32,987 bases of DNA, from NCBI GenBank assembly GCA_028692975.1, contig JAQUWF010000030.1, positions 1 to 32,987 of the forward strand, read 5' to 3'. The stretch comes from Lachnospiraceae bacterium. GTDB lineage: Bacteria; Bacillota; Clostridia; Lachnospirales; Lachnospiraceae. A program made the position numbers and the translations under genes. Of this stretch, positions 24,549 through 32,511 are shown piece by piece. The stretch's first letter is position 1. Every line of letters starts with the position of its first letter. The notes under the pieces were generated by a model. That model was not told the origin of the DNA and did no database searches. It saw only the letters and a list, made by a program, of their open reading frames with translations.

Positions 24549-27317
24549 ATGAATAGAAAAATGAATAACCGGATGCAGGGACATAAAATAACAGAAAAGA
24601 CCATTCTGCGTGAGGAGCAGGAGCGCCGCATCCACTATGCAGCAACACATCCCATCAAGAAAACTTTGAAAAGTATGAATTCCAGTCTGAGAGGGCTGGA
24701 TGAAGCGTCAGTTGCGGCCAACCGTGCGCAATATGGTGAAAACAAAATAACCCGTGAAAAAAAGAAATCTCTTATTAAACGATTGACAGAAGCCTTCGTG
24801 AATCCATTTACCGGTATTTTATTCTGCCTGGCACTGGTGTCAGGGGTGACGGATATGTTGTTTCCCCTGATGGGCCTATTCGGAAATACACCGGAGGATT
24901 TTGACTGCCTGACTGTTGTAATTATTCTTACCATGGTGATCATTTCAGGAACGCTGCGTTTTGTGCAGGAGTCACGCAGCGGAAATGCGGCGGAAAAACT
25001 GCTGGCTATGATTACGACTACCTGTACCGTTGACAGAAAGGAGCAGGTAATGCAGGAAATTCCGCTGGATGAGGCAGTTGTAGGTGATATCGTTCATCTG
25101 TCCGCGGGTGATATGATTCCTGCAGATGTACGAATCCTGGAAGCAAAGGATTTGTTCATCAGCCAGTCATCGTTGACAGGAGAAAGTGAACCCATTGAAA
25201 AACTGGCAAATGTAAGCGATCCATGTGATGCCATCACAGATTATAGAAACATTGCCTTTATGGGCAGTAATGTGATCTCAGGCAGCGCGTCTGCCGTTGT
25301 TGTATGTACGGGGGATCACACACTGTTTGGCTCCATGGCTTCAGCCGTGGCTGGCGAGGCTGCGGAAACAAGTTTCACCAAGGGTGTCAATGCGGTATCC
25401 TGGGTGCTGATCCGGTTCATGCTGGTTATGGTGCCAGTGGTATTTTTTATAAACGGATTTACCAAAGGGGATTGGCTGCAGGCATTTTTATTTGCCATTT
25501 CCGTTGCGGTTGGATTGACCCCAGAGATGCTGCCCATGATTGTAACAACCTGCCTTGCCAAGGGAGCAGTTGCCATGAGTAAGAAAAAGACCATCGTAAA
25601 GAATCTGAATTCTATTCAGAACTTTGGCGCCATCGATATTCTCTGTACCGACAAAACGGGAACTTTGACCCAGGATCAGGTCGTGCTGGAATATCACCTG
25701 GATGTGAACGGAAAAGAGGATGTGCGGGTGCTTCGTCATGCCTATCTGAACAGTTATTTTCAAACCGGATATAAAAATCTCATGGATCTGGCTATCATTC
25801 GCAAGACGGAGGAGGAAGAAGCGGAGGATTCACAGCTGATTGATCTGTCCGAACATTATATTAAGGTAGATGAGATCCCCTTTGATTTTGCCCGTCGCCG
25901 CCTGTCCACCGTAGTGCAGGACAAAAATGGTAAAACCCAGATTGTGACCAAGGGGGCAGTGGAAGAGATGCTCTCTATCTGTGCATATGCTGAGGTGGAT
26001 GGAACGGCACAGCCGCTGACCGAAGAACTGCGCTGCAACATTTTGAAAACCGTAAATGACTTGAATGAGGATGGTATGCGTGTCATTGCTATTGCACAAA
26101 AGAACGATCCTTCCCCGGTGGGAGCATTTGGAGTCAAGGATGAATGCGATATGGTATTGATTGGCTATCTGGCATTTCTTGATCCGCCGAAAGAGTCCAC
26201 TGCAGATGCCATCAAAGCCTTAAAAGCACATGGTGTTACCACAAAAATTCTGACCGGTGACAACGATAAGGTTACACGTACAATCTGCAAACAGGTGGGC
26301 ATGAAAGTACGCAATATGCTGCTGGGGACTGATCTTGACCGCATGACAGACGAGGAACTGGCAAAAGCGGCAGAAGTCACGGATGTGTTTGCCAAACTGA
26401 CGCCGGAGCAGAAATCCCGTGTGGTGACAATCCTGCGCGATGCCGGGCATACCGTTGGATATATGGGGGATGGCATCAATGATGCCGCAGCGATGAAGGC
26501 TGCCGATATTGGTATTTCCGTAGATACTGCCGTGGATGTGGCAAAGGAATCCGCCGATATTATTCTGCTGGAAAAAGATTTGATGGTGCTGGAAGAGGGC
26601 ATTATTGAGGGCCGGAAAACCTATGCCAATATGATAAAGTACATCAAGATGACAGCATCCTCCAACTTTGGCAATATGTTCTCTGTGCTGGTATCTTCTG
26701 CGCTGCTGCCGTTTTTACCAATGGAAAGTATTCACCTGATTTTGCTGAATCTGATCTATGACTTAAGCTGCACAGCCATCCCATGGGATAATGTGGATGA
26801 GGAGTTTATTGCGGTTCCGCGAAAGTGGGATGCATCCTCCGTCGGCAGTTTTATGATCTGGATTGGGCCAACCAGTTCCATCTTTGATTTTACCACTTAT
26901 ATTTTTATGTATTTTGTATTCTGCCCGTTGGTTGTTTCCGGCGGCGTGCTGTACAATGACCTTGCAAATCACTTCAGTGGGGCAGAACTTGCACAGATAC
27001 AGACTACTTATACCGCAATGTTTCAGGCCGGCTGGTTCGTGGAATCCATGTGGAGCCAGACACTGGTCATTCACATGATCCGTACAAAAAAACTGCCATT
27101 CATTCAGAGCCATGCGTCAGCGCCGTTAACGCTTCTGACCTGCTCAGGAATCGCACTGCTGACCATCATCCCATTTACCAGTTTGGGCAGAATACTGGGC
27201 TTTGTGGCACTGCCGGCGACCTATTTTATTTATCTGATCCCGTGTATCCTGCTGTATATGTGTCTTGCAACCAGCTTGAAAAAAGCGTATGTACGCCATT
27301 ATGGCGAATTACTCTAA
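24549..27317 (+). CDS. mgtA: Magnesium-translocating P-type ATPase (MgtA type), copy 2
   Basis: A 922-residue P-type (IIIB) ATPase, a clear paralogue of copy 1 but diverged. Landmarks are [13 protein letters not shown] in the actuator, [19 protein letters not shown] in TM4, the phosphorylation site Asp368 in [12 protein letters not shown], the hinge [20 protein letters not shown], and TM segments with [21 protein letters not shown]. The predicted role is Mg2+ uptake at low external magnesium. Start ATG 24549 has AAAGGAGGT at 24533-24541; the open frame upstream (to 24480) lacks a site and overlaps the hairpin. An N-terminal basic extension of ~25 residues precedes the ATPase domain. The next gene, a 50-residue membrane protein, begins 13 nt after the stop. 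Confidence 0.94.
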   Translation: MNRKMNNRMQGHKITEKTILREEQERRIHYAATHPIKKTLKSMNSSLRGLDEASVAANRAQYGENKITREKKKSLIKRLTEAFVNPFTGILFCLALVSGVTDMLFPLMGLFGNTPEDFDCLTVVIILTMVIISGTLRFVQESRSGNAAEKLLAMITTTCTVDRKEQVMQEIPLDEAVVGDIVHLSAGDMIPADVRILEAKDLFISQSSLTGESEPIEKLANVSDPCDAITDYRNIAFMGSNVISGSASAVVVCTGDHTLFGSMASAVAGEAAETSFTKGVNAVSWVLIRFMLVMVPVVFFINGFTKGDWLQAFLFAISVAVGLTPEMLPMIVTTCLAKGAVAMSKKKTIVKNLNSIQNFGAIDILCTDKTGTLTQDQVVLEYHLDVNGKEDVRVLRHAYLNSYFQTGYKNLMDLAIIRKTEEEEAEDSQLIDLSEHYIKVDEIPFDFARRRLSTVVQDKNGKTQIVTKGAVEEMLSICAYAEVDGTAQPLTEELRCNILKTVNDLNEDGMRVIAIAQKNDPSPVGAFGVKDECDMVLIGYLAFLDPPKESTADAIKALKAHGVTTKILTGDNDKVTRTICKQVGMKVRNMLLGTDLDRMTDEELAKAAEVTDVFAKLTPEQKSRVVTILRDAGHTVGYMGDGINDAAAMKAADIGISVDTAVDVAKESADIILLEKDLMVLEEGIIEGRKTYANMIKYIKMTASSNFGNMFSVLVSSALLPFLPMESIHLILLNLIYDLSCTAIPWDNVDEEFIAVPRKWDASSVGSFMIWIGPTSSIFDFTTYIFMYFVFCPLVVSGGVLYNDLANHFSGAELAQIQTTYTAMFQAGWFVESMWSQTLVIHMIRTKKLPFIQSHASAPLTLLTCSGIALLTIIPFTSLGRILGFVALPATYFIYLIPCILLYMCLATSLKKAYVRHYGELL

Positions 27318-27330
27318 GGAGGTATGAACA

Positions 27331-27483
27331 ATGAAATGGACAACTATCTGGATTAAACTTTTTGGAACCACACAGTTTCTCGGCCTGAACATAGGATTTT
27401 GGGCCGCTATAATCGCGGTGGTGCTGATTGTCATTCTGATGAATATTGTATTTTGGAAGATGAAACCGAAGGAGGATGTGTAG
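27331..27483 (+). CDS. 50-residue single-span membrane protein coupled to the second Mg ATPase gene
   Basis: This short gene encodes a 50-residue protein starting MKWTTIWIKLFGTTQFLG. One hydrophobic span lies at ~21-42 (IGFWAAIIAVVLIVILMNIV), and the tail FWKMKPKEDV is charged. An excellent ribosome site, TAAGGAGGT, overlaps the ATPase stop codon 8 nt before the ATG, so translation appears coupled. I recognise no named family. Position and form recall small membrane proteins that modulate Mg transporters (MgtS stabilises MgtA in E. coli), so a subunit or stability factor for the ATPase is a reasonable inference. Too short for many gene finders. Confidence 0.75.
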   Translation: MKWTTIWIKLFGTTQFLGLNIGFWAAIIAVVLIVILMNIVFWKMKPKEDV

Positions 27484-27556
27484 GGATTACTATTCGTAGG
27501 AGTGCTGACTCTGGATGAAAAGCAATATGATTTTTCGTGATTTGGGAGGTGAAAAG

Positions 27557-27916
27557 ATGAAAATGCGTGAGAAATTCATCTGTCCATTGGAATTGACCCG
27601 TGAGATGATAAAAGATAAGTGGAAACCAATTATTTTGTGGAGATTACGGCTGGGGCCAACTTCCCTTGTGGAGCTTGAAAAAGAAATCGATGGTATCACA
27701 CAAAGAATGCTTTTAAAACAGTTAAAAGAGTTGATACAAGTTGGTTTTGTGGACACGCAAAGTTATGGGGGATACCCGTTTCATATAGAATATTACCTCA
27801 CCGAAACCCAGGGACAGGAACTCCTGCGGGCGCTAAAAATCATGCAGCATGTAGAAAGGGAATACCTGAAAAGCCACGGGGAAGAAAAACTACTGGCGAA
27901 AGGAGTTCGGATTTAA
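27557..27916 (+). CDS. HxlR-family winged-helix transcriptional regulator
   Basis: A 119-residue MarR-like regulator of the HxlR group. The family N-terminus CPLELTREMIKDKWKPIILW contains the conserved Cys9, which is redox- or aldehyde-sensing in some members (YodB, HypR). The helix-turn-helix covers LVELEKEIDGITQRMLLKQL and the wing lies around GFVDTQSYGGYPFHIEYYLT. ATG 27557 is chosen for GGGAGGTG 7 nt upstream; the longer frame from 27515 has no site. It lies 73 nt after the microprotein gene in the same direction, with a strong terminator after it. Its target is unknown. Confidence 0.9.
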   Translation: MKMREKFICPLELTREMIKDKWKPIILWRLRLGPTSLVELEKEIDGITQRMLLKQLKELIQVGFVDTQSYGGYPFHIEYYLTETQGQELLRALKIMQHVEREYLKSHGEEKLLAKGVRI

Positions 27917-27930
27917 TAAAATTATATTTA

Positions 27931-27977
27931 AGACTAGGTGCAATTCGCGTGAATGTGAATTGTGTCTGGTCTTTTTT
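27931..27977 (+). terminator. Intrinsic terminator after the HxlR gene
   Basis: A 16-bp stem, AGACTAGGTGCAATTC (27931-27946) with GAATTGTGTCTGGTCT (27957-27972), four wobbles, a 10-nt loop and a T6 tract. The CAATTCGCGTGAA segment in it resembles the hairpins near 30165 and 32329. Confidence 0.9.
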
Positions 27978-28091
27978 GTTTCAGCAATGTTTTTTTAGTA
28001 TCCAACGTCATTTGACTATCCATTATTGAGGATGATAAAAAATAAAATGAGAAAAATAAAATAGGAAAACGAGAAATAATCACGAAATTTA

Positions 28092-28119
28092 TTGATAAAA
28101 ATATAAATATGGGTATAAT
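28092..28119 (+). promoter_or_regulatory. Promoter of the ATPase/RloB-like pair, TTGATA-16-TATAAT
   Basis: TTGATA (28092-28097) and TATAAT (28114-28119) are spaced 16 bp apart in AT-rich DNA. Transcription should start near 28126, only ~16 nt before the ATG, so the leader would consist of little more than the AAGGAGGT ribosome site. Confidence 0.65.
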
Positions 28120-28141
28120 AAAGAAAAAGGAGGTAATATAT

Positions 28142-29440
28142 ATGTTGCTATATTTTAAAGTGAAAAATTATCGTTCTCTTCGTGATGAAGCAGTTTTGGA
28201 TATGGAGGCTGCTGGAATACAAGACTCTTCAGATACCCTGTTTACAATAGGGAAAAGTAAATACTTACCAGCCGCCGCAATATTTGGGAAAAACGGTGGA
28301 GGAAAGACAAATCTGATTCGAGCCATGTGGCTGGCAGTTCAATTCATATGTAATGCGCAAAAGACACAGACGGAAAATGCAAGCATCCCGGTTAGGCCAT
28401 TTCTTCTAAATGATTACTCAGCAGAAGAACCAACAGTCTTTGAGTTTGGCTATATGCAAGATAAAATAAAATATGTTTACGGTTTTTCGGCTACCAGAGA
28501 AAAGATAATCACAGAATATTTGAGAGCATGGCCAAACAAAAGAGAAAAGCATATTTTTGAGCGTAATGGGCAAAGTTTTCAGTTTCCAAAAGATAATGAA
28601 ATGAAGCGCAAAGAATTAATCAAAGAAGCAGTTGGAAGCAATCAACTCTTCTTTGCTATTTCCTGTACCATGAATTATGCACCATGCATTACCGCCATGA
28701 AATGGTTTAGGGAAAAGATACTGTTCGCAAATGAGTATACAGATATTAACCGAAATCTCATCGATTACAAAGAGGACGAGGAAATGTTGCAGGCAATCGT
28801 ATCAGCGGCGAAAACTGCGGATGTGGGTATTGAGGATATGAGTTTTGAAATCAATGAAAAAGAAATCGAAATTGGAAACAAAAATATTCCAGAACAAATG
28901 AGAGGCATGGTTTCTGCATTGAAAGCGTTTAGTGAGGCATTGCGGCAGAATGGGAGTGAAGCAGAGAATAGTCTGAGCATGGGACAGCTGAAAAGTACAA
29001 CCTATCATACAGGCTGTAACAAAAGCGGCAAAACCAATCAATTTGAACTAACATTAAGTGATGAATCAGATGGTACGCGCCGATTGATGTCTCTGGCACC
29101 TGCCATAGAGAGAACATTGACAGAGGGGGGAGTACTTATTGTCGATGAATTGGAAAAAGAAATGCATTGGATGCTGGTGGAATATGTACTTAGCCGTTAT
29201 CATGAAAAAAAAAGCAATACCACAAATGCACAGATTATATTTACTACCCATGAGACAGCTTTATTAAATCAGGAAATACTGCGTAGGGATCAGATATATT
29301 TTGTGGACAAGGATAATGAAAACGGAGCCTCTGAGTTATATTCTCTGGCTGATTTTAATGTAAGAAATGATATGAACATTCAAAAGGCATATCTGTTGGG
29401 CAAATTTGGTGCGGTTCCATCCATTAAGGGGGTGGAATAA
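28142..29440 (+). CDS. SMC/OLD-like AAA ATPase (RloA-like), probable defence protein
   Basis: A 432-residue ABC-type ATPase of the AAA15/AAA_21 group. MLLYFKVKNYRSLRDEAVLD is the typical N-terminus. Walker A is FGKNGGGKTNL with Lys55. A signature-like segment reads LSDESDGTRRLMSLAPAIE. Walker B is GVLIVDELE with Asp335-Glu336, followed by a helix with His (EKEMHWML), and the H-loop is IIFTTHETALLN. ATG 28142 is chosen over 28109 because AAGGAGGT lies just before it. The stop abuts the ATG of the RloB-like gene, so the two are coupled. ATPases of this type paired with RloB or Toprim partners occur in restriction-linked and anti-phage loci. The gene is AT-richer than the Mg locus. Function here is inferred. 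Confidence 0.85.
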   Translation: MLLYFKVKNYRSLRDEAVLDMEAAGIQDSSDTLFTIGKSKYLPAAAIFGKNGGGKTNLIRAMWLAVQFICNAQKTQTENASIPVRPFLLNDYSAEEPTVFEFGYMQDKIKYVYGFSATREKIITEYLRAWPNKREKHIFERNGQSFQFPKDNEMKRKELIKEAVGSNQLFFAISCTMNYAPCITAMKWFREKILFANEYTDINRNLIDYKEDEEMLQAIVSAAKTADVGIEDMSFEINEKEIEIGNKNIPEQMRGMVSALKAFSEALRQNGSEAENSLSMGQLKSTTYHTGCNKSGKTNQFELTLSDESDGTRRLMSLAPAIERTLTEGGVLIVDELEKEMHWMLVEYVLSRYHEKKSNTTNAQIIFTTHETALLNQEILRRDQIYFVDKDNENGASELYSLADFNVRNDMNIQKAYLLGKFGAVPSIKGVE

Positions 29441-30124
29441 ATGGCAAGAAAAACAAAAAACATGCAGGCCAAAAAGACAATCTATGTATTCTGGGAGGGA
29501 GAAAGCGAAGAGGTATATTCGATATATCTGCGCAGAACTTTTTCTGATCGGGCAGGAATTCAGATACACCGGGAAAAAGGGACATTCGCAACAGCAAGGG
29601 CATATTATCGCGGAAATGTAAAATTTCATGGGGATGTAGAGGAATTGGATGAAATATGGTTTTTCTTTGATACAGAAATAGAAAAGGCGGATCAGTGGGA
29701 AGAAAATTTTAAATGTTTAAAAGATATTATTGCGTCACGAAAGCGAAAGCATCCGATTCGAATTAGGTTGCTTATGACCAGTTGTTGCATTGAATATTGG
29801 TTTCTATTACATTATGAAAGAATTGCTCCAGCCATGGCGATGCCTGCGGATAAGGACAGGATACTTAAAACAGTGCAGTCATATAATCCTTCTTATGATA
29901 AAGGGAATTATGAGGCAACAGCCAATATTGCACAGAAGTATGATATAGCCATCAAAAATGGGAGATGGACATTAGAACGTCTGAAATCAGATGGAATGCC
30001 GGAGAGAACAGAGGAAGAAAATAAAGAAAGTGATGAATGGCTTTTTAAGGGAACACATACATTTACAACAGTGCATGAGGCAGTTGAAATGCTGTTAGAA
30101 TTGCCGAAATTGAAAAAATATTGA
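29441..30124 (+). CDS. RloB-like protein, effector partner of the ATPase
   Basis: A 227-residue protein. The N-terminal KTIYVFWEGESEEVYSIYL (Glu19/Glu21) matches the opening of RloB-family proteins, where VEG.tEk is usual. EIWFFFDTEIEKAD (Asp77-Glu79) stands where a Toprim-like Asp-x-Asp is expected, but here it is Asp-Thr-Glu. TSCCIEYWFLLHYE (~113-126) corresponds to the family PCFEyWlLLHf motif, with Cys-Ile in place of Pro-Cys-Phe. It starts directly after the ATPase stop with AAGGGGG as ribosome site. It is presumably a nuclease or nucleic-acid-binding effector activated by the ATPase, by analogy with OLD and PARIS-type pairs. Catalytic activity is not assured given the altered acidic motif. 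Confidence 0.8.
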   Translation: MARKTKNMQAKKTIYVFWEGESEEVYSIYLRRTFSDRAGIQIHREKGTFATARAYYRGNVKFHGDVEELDEIWFFFDTEIEKADQWEENFKCLKDIIASRKRKHPIRIRLLMTSCCIEYWFLLHYERIAPAMAMPADKDRILKTVQSYNPSYDKGNYEATANIAQKYDIAIKNGRWTLERLKSDGMPERTEEENKESDEWLFKGTHTFTTVHEAVEMLLELPKLKKY

Positions 30125-30450
30125 TGTAACAAAGAATATGTGTATCTATAATTCTCATCCATCGTTACTTTCATGCTTGAATAATAAAATTTATCCGCGT
30201 GAAAGTAAATATATTGTTATTATATTCATTTTTGAGTGGTTGGTACATTTTGCTGCGTCATGGATAAAGAAAAATAGGGAAATGAGAAGTATGATGAAAT
30301 AAATCTAACCTTGGATTCGCAGGCGAAAGCGATTGAAAGATTATGATATAAAGGTATTTTGACAAGGGAAACTGTATAGGGCAATGTGATTTGATAGACA
30401 ATAGAACTTCTATGGTTTATGATATAGGCAAAGAAAAAGGAGGACCGCCT
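30125..30450. other. Gene-free AT-rich gap with one long stem-loop
   Basis: No gene is seen in this 326-bp gap. TTACTTTCATGC (30165-30176) pairs with GCGTGAAAGTAA (30197-30208) over 12 positions with one wobble and a 20-nt loop. The right arm contains CCGCGTGAA, which recalls the other intergenic hairpins at 27931 and 32329. There is no T-tract, so termination is doubtful. TTGACA at 30359-30364 has no -10 at proper spacing. A short TTG-started extension of the next gene (30391) is not credible. Confidence 0.5.
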
Positions 30451-30897
30451 ATGTCAAACGATGTGGACTATTTTGAAGAAAATACGGATACAGGTAAGCG
30501 TAAAAATCGGTTATCCAGGATGATCCTGCTGGCAGCCTATCTTGGAATTTGGTCTATTGCCCTTATTTCATTTTGGCTTTTTACCAGCGGCTCGGATGCC
30601 CTGTGGTACAGCGTCATGTTTTTGTGGATACTGCTCCCGATCACAACCTTTGTTGTTTCTATGATCATTGGAAAAAATAACTACTGGGAGAGCAGAAAAT
30701 GGTTTTTTTCAATTATATTTGGGATAATGTATATGCTTGCAGAATATGGAACTTTCAGCATGGCAAATATGGTTACTTTTCATAAAATCAATATGCCTGA
30801 ATTTGTAATGATACTAATCGGCGCTATTATTTCTCTTGTGGGAATGGGAATAGGTGTCGGTATTGGCTGTGGAAGATCCAGGTGCACGTTCCATTAA
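30451..30897 (+). CDS. Four-span membrane protein of unknown function
   Basis: A 148-residue protein. A polar, acidic N-terminus (MSNDVDYFEENTDTGKRKNR) precedes four hydrophobic segments: MILLAAYLGIWSIALISFWL, YSVMFLWILLPITTFVVSMI, FFSIIFGIMYMLAEYGTF and FVMILIGAIISLVGMGIGVG. The C-terminus is short and Cys/Arg-rich (GCGRSRCTFH). ATG 30451 has AAAGGAGGA upstream; the frame extends to 30391 without a site. I recognise no family. It precedes an XRE regulator and another membrane protein, and this grouping suggests a small membrane-associated regulatory cassette. Confidence 0.75.
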   Translation: MSNDVDYFEENTDTGKRKNRLSRMILLAAYLGIWSIALISFWLFTSGSDALWYSVMFLWILLPITTFVVSMIIGKNNYWESRKWFFSIIFGIMYMLAEYGTFSMANMVTFHKINMPEFVMILIGAIISLVGMGIGVGIGCGRSRCTFH

Positions 30898-30910
30898 AAT
30901 ACATTTCCCC

Positions 30911-30939
30911 ATTACAAAATGTAAGAAATATGTTATAAT
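30911..30939 (+). promoter_or_regulatory. Promoter of the XRE/membrane-protein pair with palindrome on the -35
   Basis: ATTACA (30911-30916), 17 bp, then TGTTATAAT (30931-30939) form an extended -10 promoter. TTACAAAATGTAA (30912-30924) is a perfect dyad with 5-bp arms covering the -35, a likely operator for the XRE protein encoded just downstream. Confidence 0.6.
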
Positions 30940-30972
30940 CGAGGGCAGAAATCAAACGAAAGGATGGCGGAC

Positions 30973-31206
30973 ATGGCGAGCAAGGACAAGTACAAATTCG
31001 ACAGCAAAATTCATGTGTATCGGGCAACCAAACGTATGACGCAGCAGGAACTTGCGGACCTGGTTGGCGTGTCCCGCCAGACGATTATGCAGCTTGAACG
31101 GAACCGATATAATCCGTCCATGTTGCTGGCGTATAGTATCGCGAAGGTTTTCGGGGTTACCATAGAGGATTTATTTGATTTTAAGGAGGAGTGGAAAGAT
31201 GCTTGA
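30973..31206 (+). CDS. Small XRE-family (Cro/CI-like) transcriptional regulator
   Basis: A 77-residue protein that is almost entirely one helix-turn-helix domain: RMTQQELADLVGVSRQTIMQ, then LERNRYNPSMLLAYSIAKVF and GVTIEDLFDF, the standard YgzD/YozG-like form. ATG 30973 is favoured over 30964 because GAAAGGA sits 8 nt before it and abuts the earlier ATG. Its 3' end overlaps the next membrane-protein gene by 8 nt, so the two are coupled. A 13-bp dyad on its own promoter suggests autorepression. Confidence 0.9.
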   Translation: MASKDKYKFDSKIHVYRATKRMTQQELADLVGVSRQTIMQLERNRYNPSMLLAYSIAKVFGVTIEDLFDFKEEWKDA

Positions 31207-31531
31207 AGCGTTTCATAATCTGATTTCCGGTAGAACTTTTTTTAGGATAGGTGTAGAGCTGGGAGTGGTTGTTACCGTAATATTTATTATTATGATTGTG
31301 CGGAAACGAAATCGTGATGAGCGTGGATGGAAAATTTTTGGAAAAGCGAGTATCGTTGCATTCATTTGGCTTATTTTCATTATAAATCTTATTGCAGAAA
31401 TCACAGGTAATGCAAGTTACCCTCATGAACAAACAGGCTATCATCAATTTGCCAATACGTTACAGTGGGTTTATGACACAACAATTTTGGTAGAAATTAT
31501 AGCTGTTTTTATAATAAGACATAGAGAGTAA
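31199..31531 (+). CDS. Small membrane protein coupled to the XRE regulator
   Basis: A 110-residue protein with three hydrophobic segments (VELGVVVTVIFIIMIV, IVAFIWLIFIINLIAEI and VYDTTILVEIIAVFII) separated by polar loops, one basic (RKRNRDERGWK). ATG 31199 is chosen because AAGGAGG at 31183-31189 lies 9 nt upstream, within the XRE gene; the coding regions overlap by 8 nt. Membrane proteins paired with a small XRE regulator are common in Firmicutes. No family is recognised. A strong terminator follows at 31601. Confidence 0.75.
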   Translation: MLEAFHNLISGRTFFRIGVELGVVVTVIFIIMIVRKRNRDERGWKIFGKASIVAFIWLIFIINLIAEITGNASYPHEQTGYHQFANTLQWVYDTTILVEIIAVFIIRHRE

Positions 31532-31600
31532 ATTAATTCAAATATATATAACAGTTGTTGTTATAATTTTGAGAAAACCGAATAGCGAAGTTTTTGTAGA

Positions 31601-31636
31601 AATTCAGTCTATCTTTTATGAAGACTGAATTTTTTT
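31601..31636 (+). terminator. Intrinsic terminator after the XRE/membrane-protein pair
   Basis: AATTCAGTCT (31601-31610) is perfectly complementary to AGACTGAATT (31622-31631), with an 11-nt loop and a T7 tract running out of the stem. Confidence 0.93.
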
Positions 31637-31657
31637 GTTCCTATATGTATGAAATAG

Positions 31658-31686
31658 TTGACATTTAGTTGAAAATAGATTATCCT
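31658..31686 (+). promoter_or_regulatory. Promoter TTGACA-17-TATCCT
   Basis: A consensus -35 TTGACA (31658-31663) and TATCCT (31681-31686) are spaced exactly 17 bp apart, directly after the terminator. Transcription should begin near 31693 and read into the 68-residue gene. A ribosome site AAAGGAGA precedes its ATG. Confidence 0.75.
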
Positions 31687-31747
31687 TTTATCAAAGGACA
31701 AGGGAGATACGGAATTAACTATATTTGTTCCGGAAAGGAGATATGTT

Positions 31748-31954
31748 ATGAGCGAAAAAGGGTTATTTGATAAAGTTATAGACTCTGCAAAAAAATTCAA
31801 CATAGGTGGTATTCCGGGAAATACAATAGAAAATTTTAACGTGTGCGGCAAACCGGGGCTCACGATTGATAAAGCAGTGAAAAACTTTACCGAAACAGGC
31901 AGTGTTATGTTGTCCAAAGAAGAATTATCCAAAAAAGAAAAAACTGAGGAATAG
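31748..31954 (+). CDS. Small hydrophilic protein of unknown function
   Basis: A 68-residue soluble protein without a signal or membrane span. Residues ~18-45 are Gly/Asn/Pro-rich (FNIGGIPGNTIENF, NVCGKPGLTIDKAV) with one Cys, and the C-terminus is Lys/Glu-rich (LSKKEKTEE). It has its own near-consensus promoter and a good ribosome site (AAAGGAGA), which supports real expression. I recognise no family. The next gene, a small membrane protein, begins 39 nt downstream and may be co-transcribed. Confidence 0.65.
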   Translation: MSEKGLFDKVIDSAKKFNIGGIPGNTIENFNVCGKPGLTIDKAVKNFTETGSVMLSKEELSKKEKTEE

Positions 31955-31993
31955 GCCACTTGGTGTATGTTATCTAAGAAAGGATAATGGATT

Positions 31994-32302
31994 ATGGCGG
32001 AAAAAAATTTGACAGCAAGTATCACCGTTAAGAGACAACAGAATATGAAATTATTTCAAACTATAACATTGACCGTCTTAACGCTTGTTTGGATCGTGTT
32101 TGGTTACGCACTTTATCGTGGAAGCAGCACATATATTTCAAGATACGCACTTCTGATATTGCCGTTATCTCTCATGAATCTTAAAGTCATGTTCACAAGA
32201 GAAAAGGCACAGAGCACAGTATTAAATATTTTAGCAAAATTGAATGGGGTATTACTTCTTGTCTGGGCGATCGTTACGATCGTTTCCGTTATAGTGAAAT
32301 AG
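31994..32302 (+). CDS. Small membrane protein of unknown function
   Basis: A 102-residue protein with a polar N-terminus, then hydrophobic segments at ~20-42 (LFQTITLTVLTLVWIVFGYA), ~48-62 (ISRYALLILPLSLM) and ~82-101 (LNGVLLLVWAIVTIVSVIV). ATG 31994 has AAAGGA 9 nt upstream. A nearer ATG (31987) opens only a 14-codon frame. It probably shares the promoter at 31658 with the 68-residue gene and ends before the terminator at 32329. No family is recognised. Confidence 0.65.
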   Translation: MAEKNLTASITVKRQQNMKLFQTITLTVLTLVWIVFGYALYRGSSTYISRYALLILPLSLMNLKVMFTREKAQSTVLNILAKLNGVLLLVWAIVTIVSVIVK

Positions 32303-32328
32303 TGTGTCATCAAAATAGATAAATCAAG

Positions 32329-32364
32329 ACTGGGGACAATCCGTGTGATGTCCCTGGTTTTTTT
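32329..32364 (+). terminator. Intrinsic terminator with recurring loop sequence
   Basis: ACTGGGGACA (32329-32338) pairs with TGTCCCTGGT (32349-32358), two wobbles, a 10-nt loop ATCCGTGTGA and a T7 tract. The AGACTGGG and CAATCCGTGTGA parts echo the terminator at 27931. Confidence 0.9.
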
Positions 32365-32415
32365 GCGCAAGCTGCTGGCGGCGAACGCGGTGAAACGATG
32401 AACAACAGCCACCGG

Positions 32416-32444
32416 TTGTATTTGTCTTGGTTATCCAGTATAAT
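32416..32444 (+). promoter_or_regulatory. Promoter TTGTAT-17-TATAAT
   Basis: TTGTAT (32416-32421) and a consensus TATAAT (32439-32444) with a 17-bp spacer lie about 70 bp before the AAA-ATPase-like gene. Confidence 0.65.
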
Positions 32445-32511
32445 ATAAGAATATTGTCGGTGTGAAGGGCTTGACGTTGCCAGCACCATAGCAGATATGG
32501 AGGGATATCAG

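Noticed and set aside
30359-30390. TTGACA before the four-span membrane protein gene
   Set aside because: No -10-like hexamer lies 16-18 bp downstream; TATAGG is only 10 bp away.
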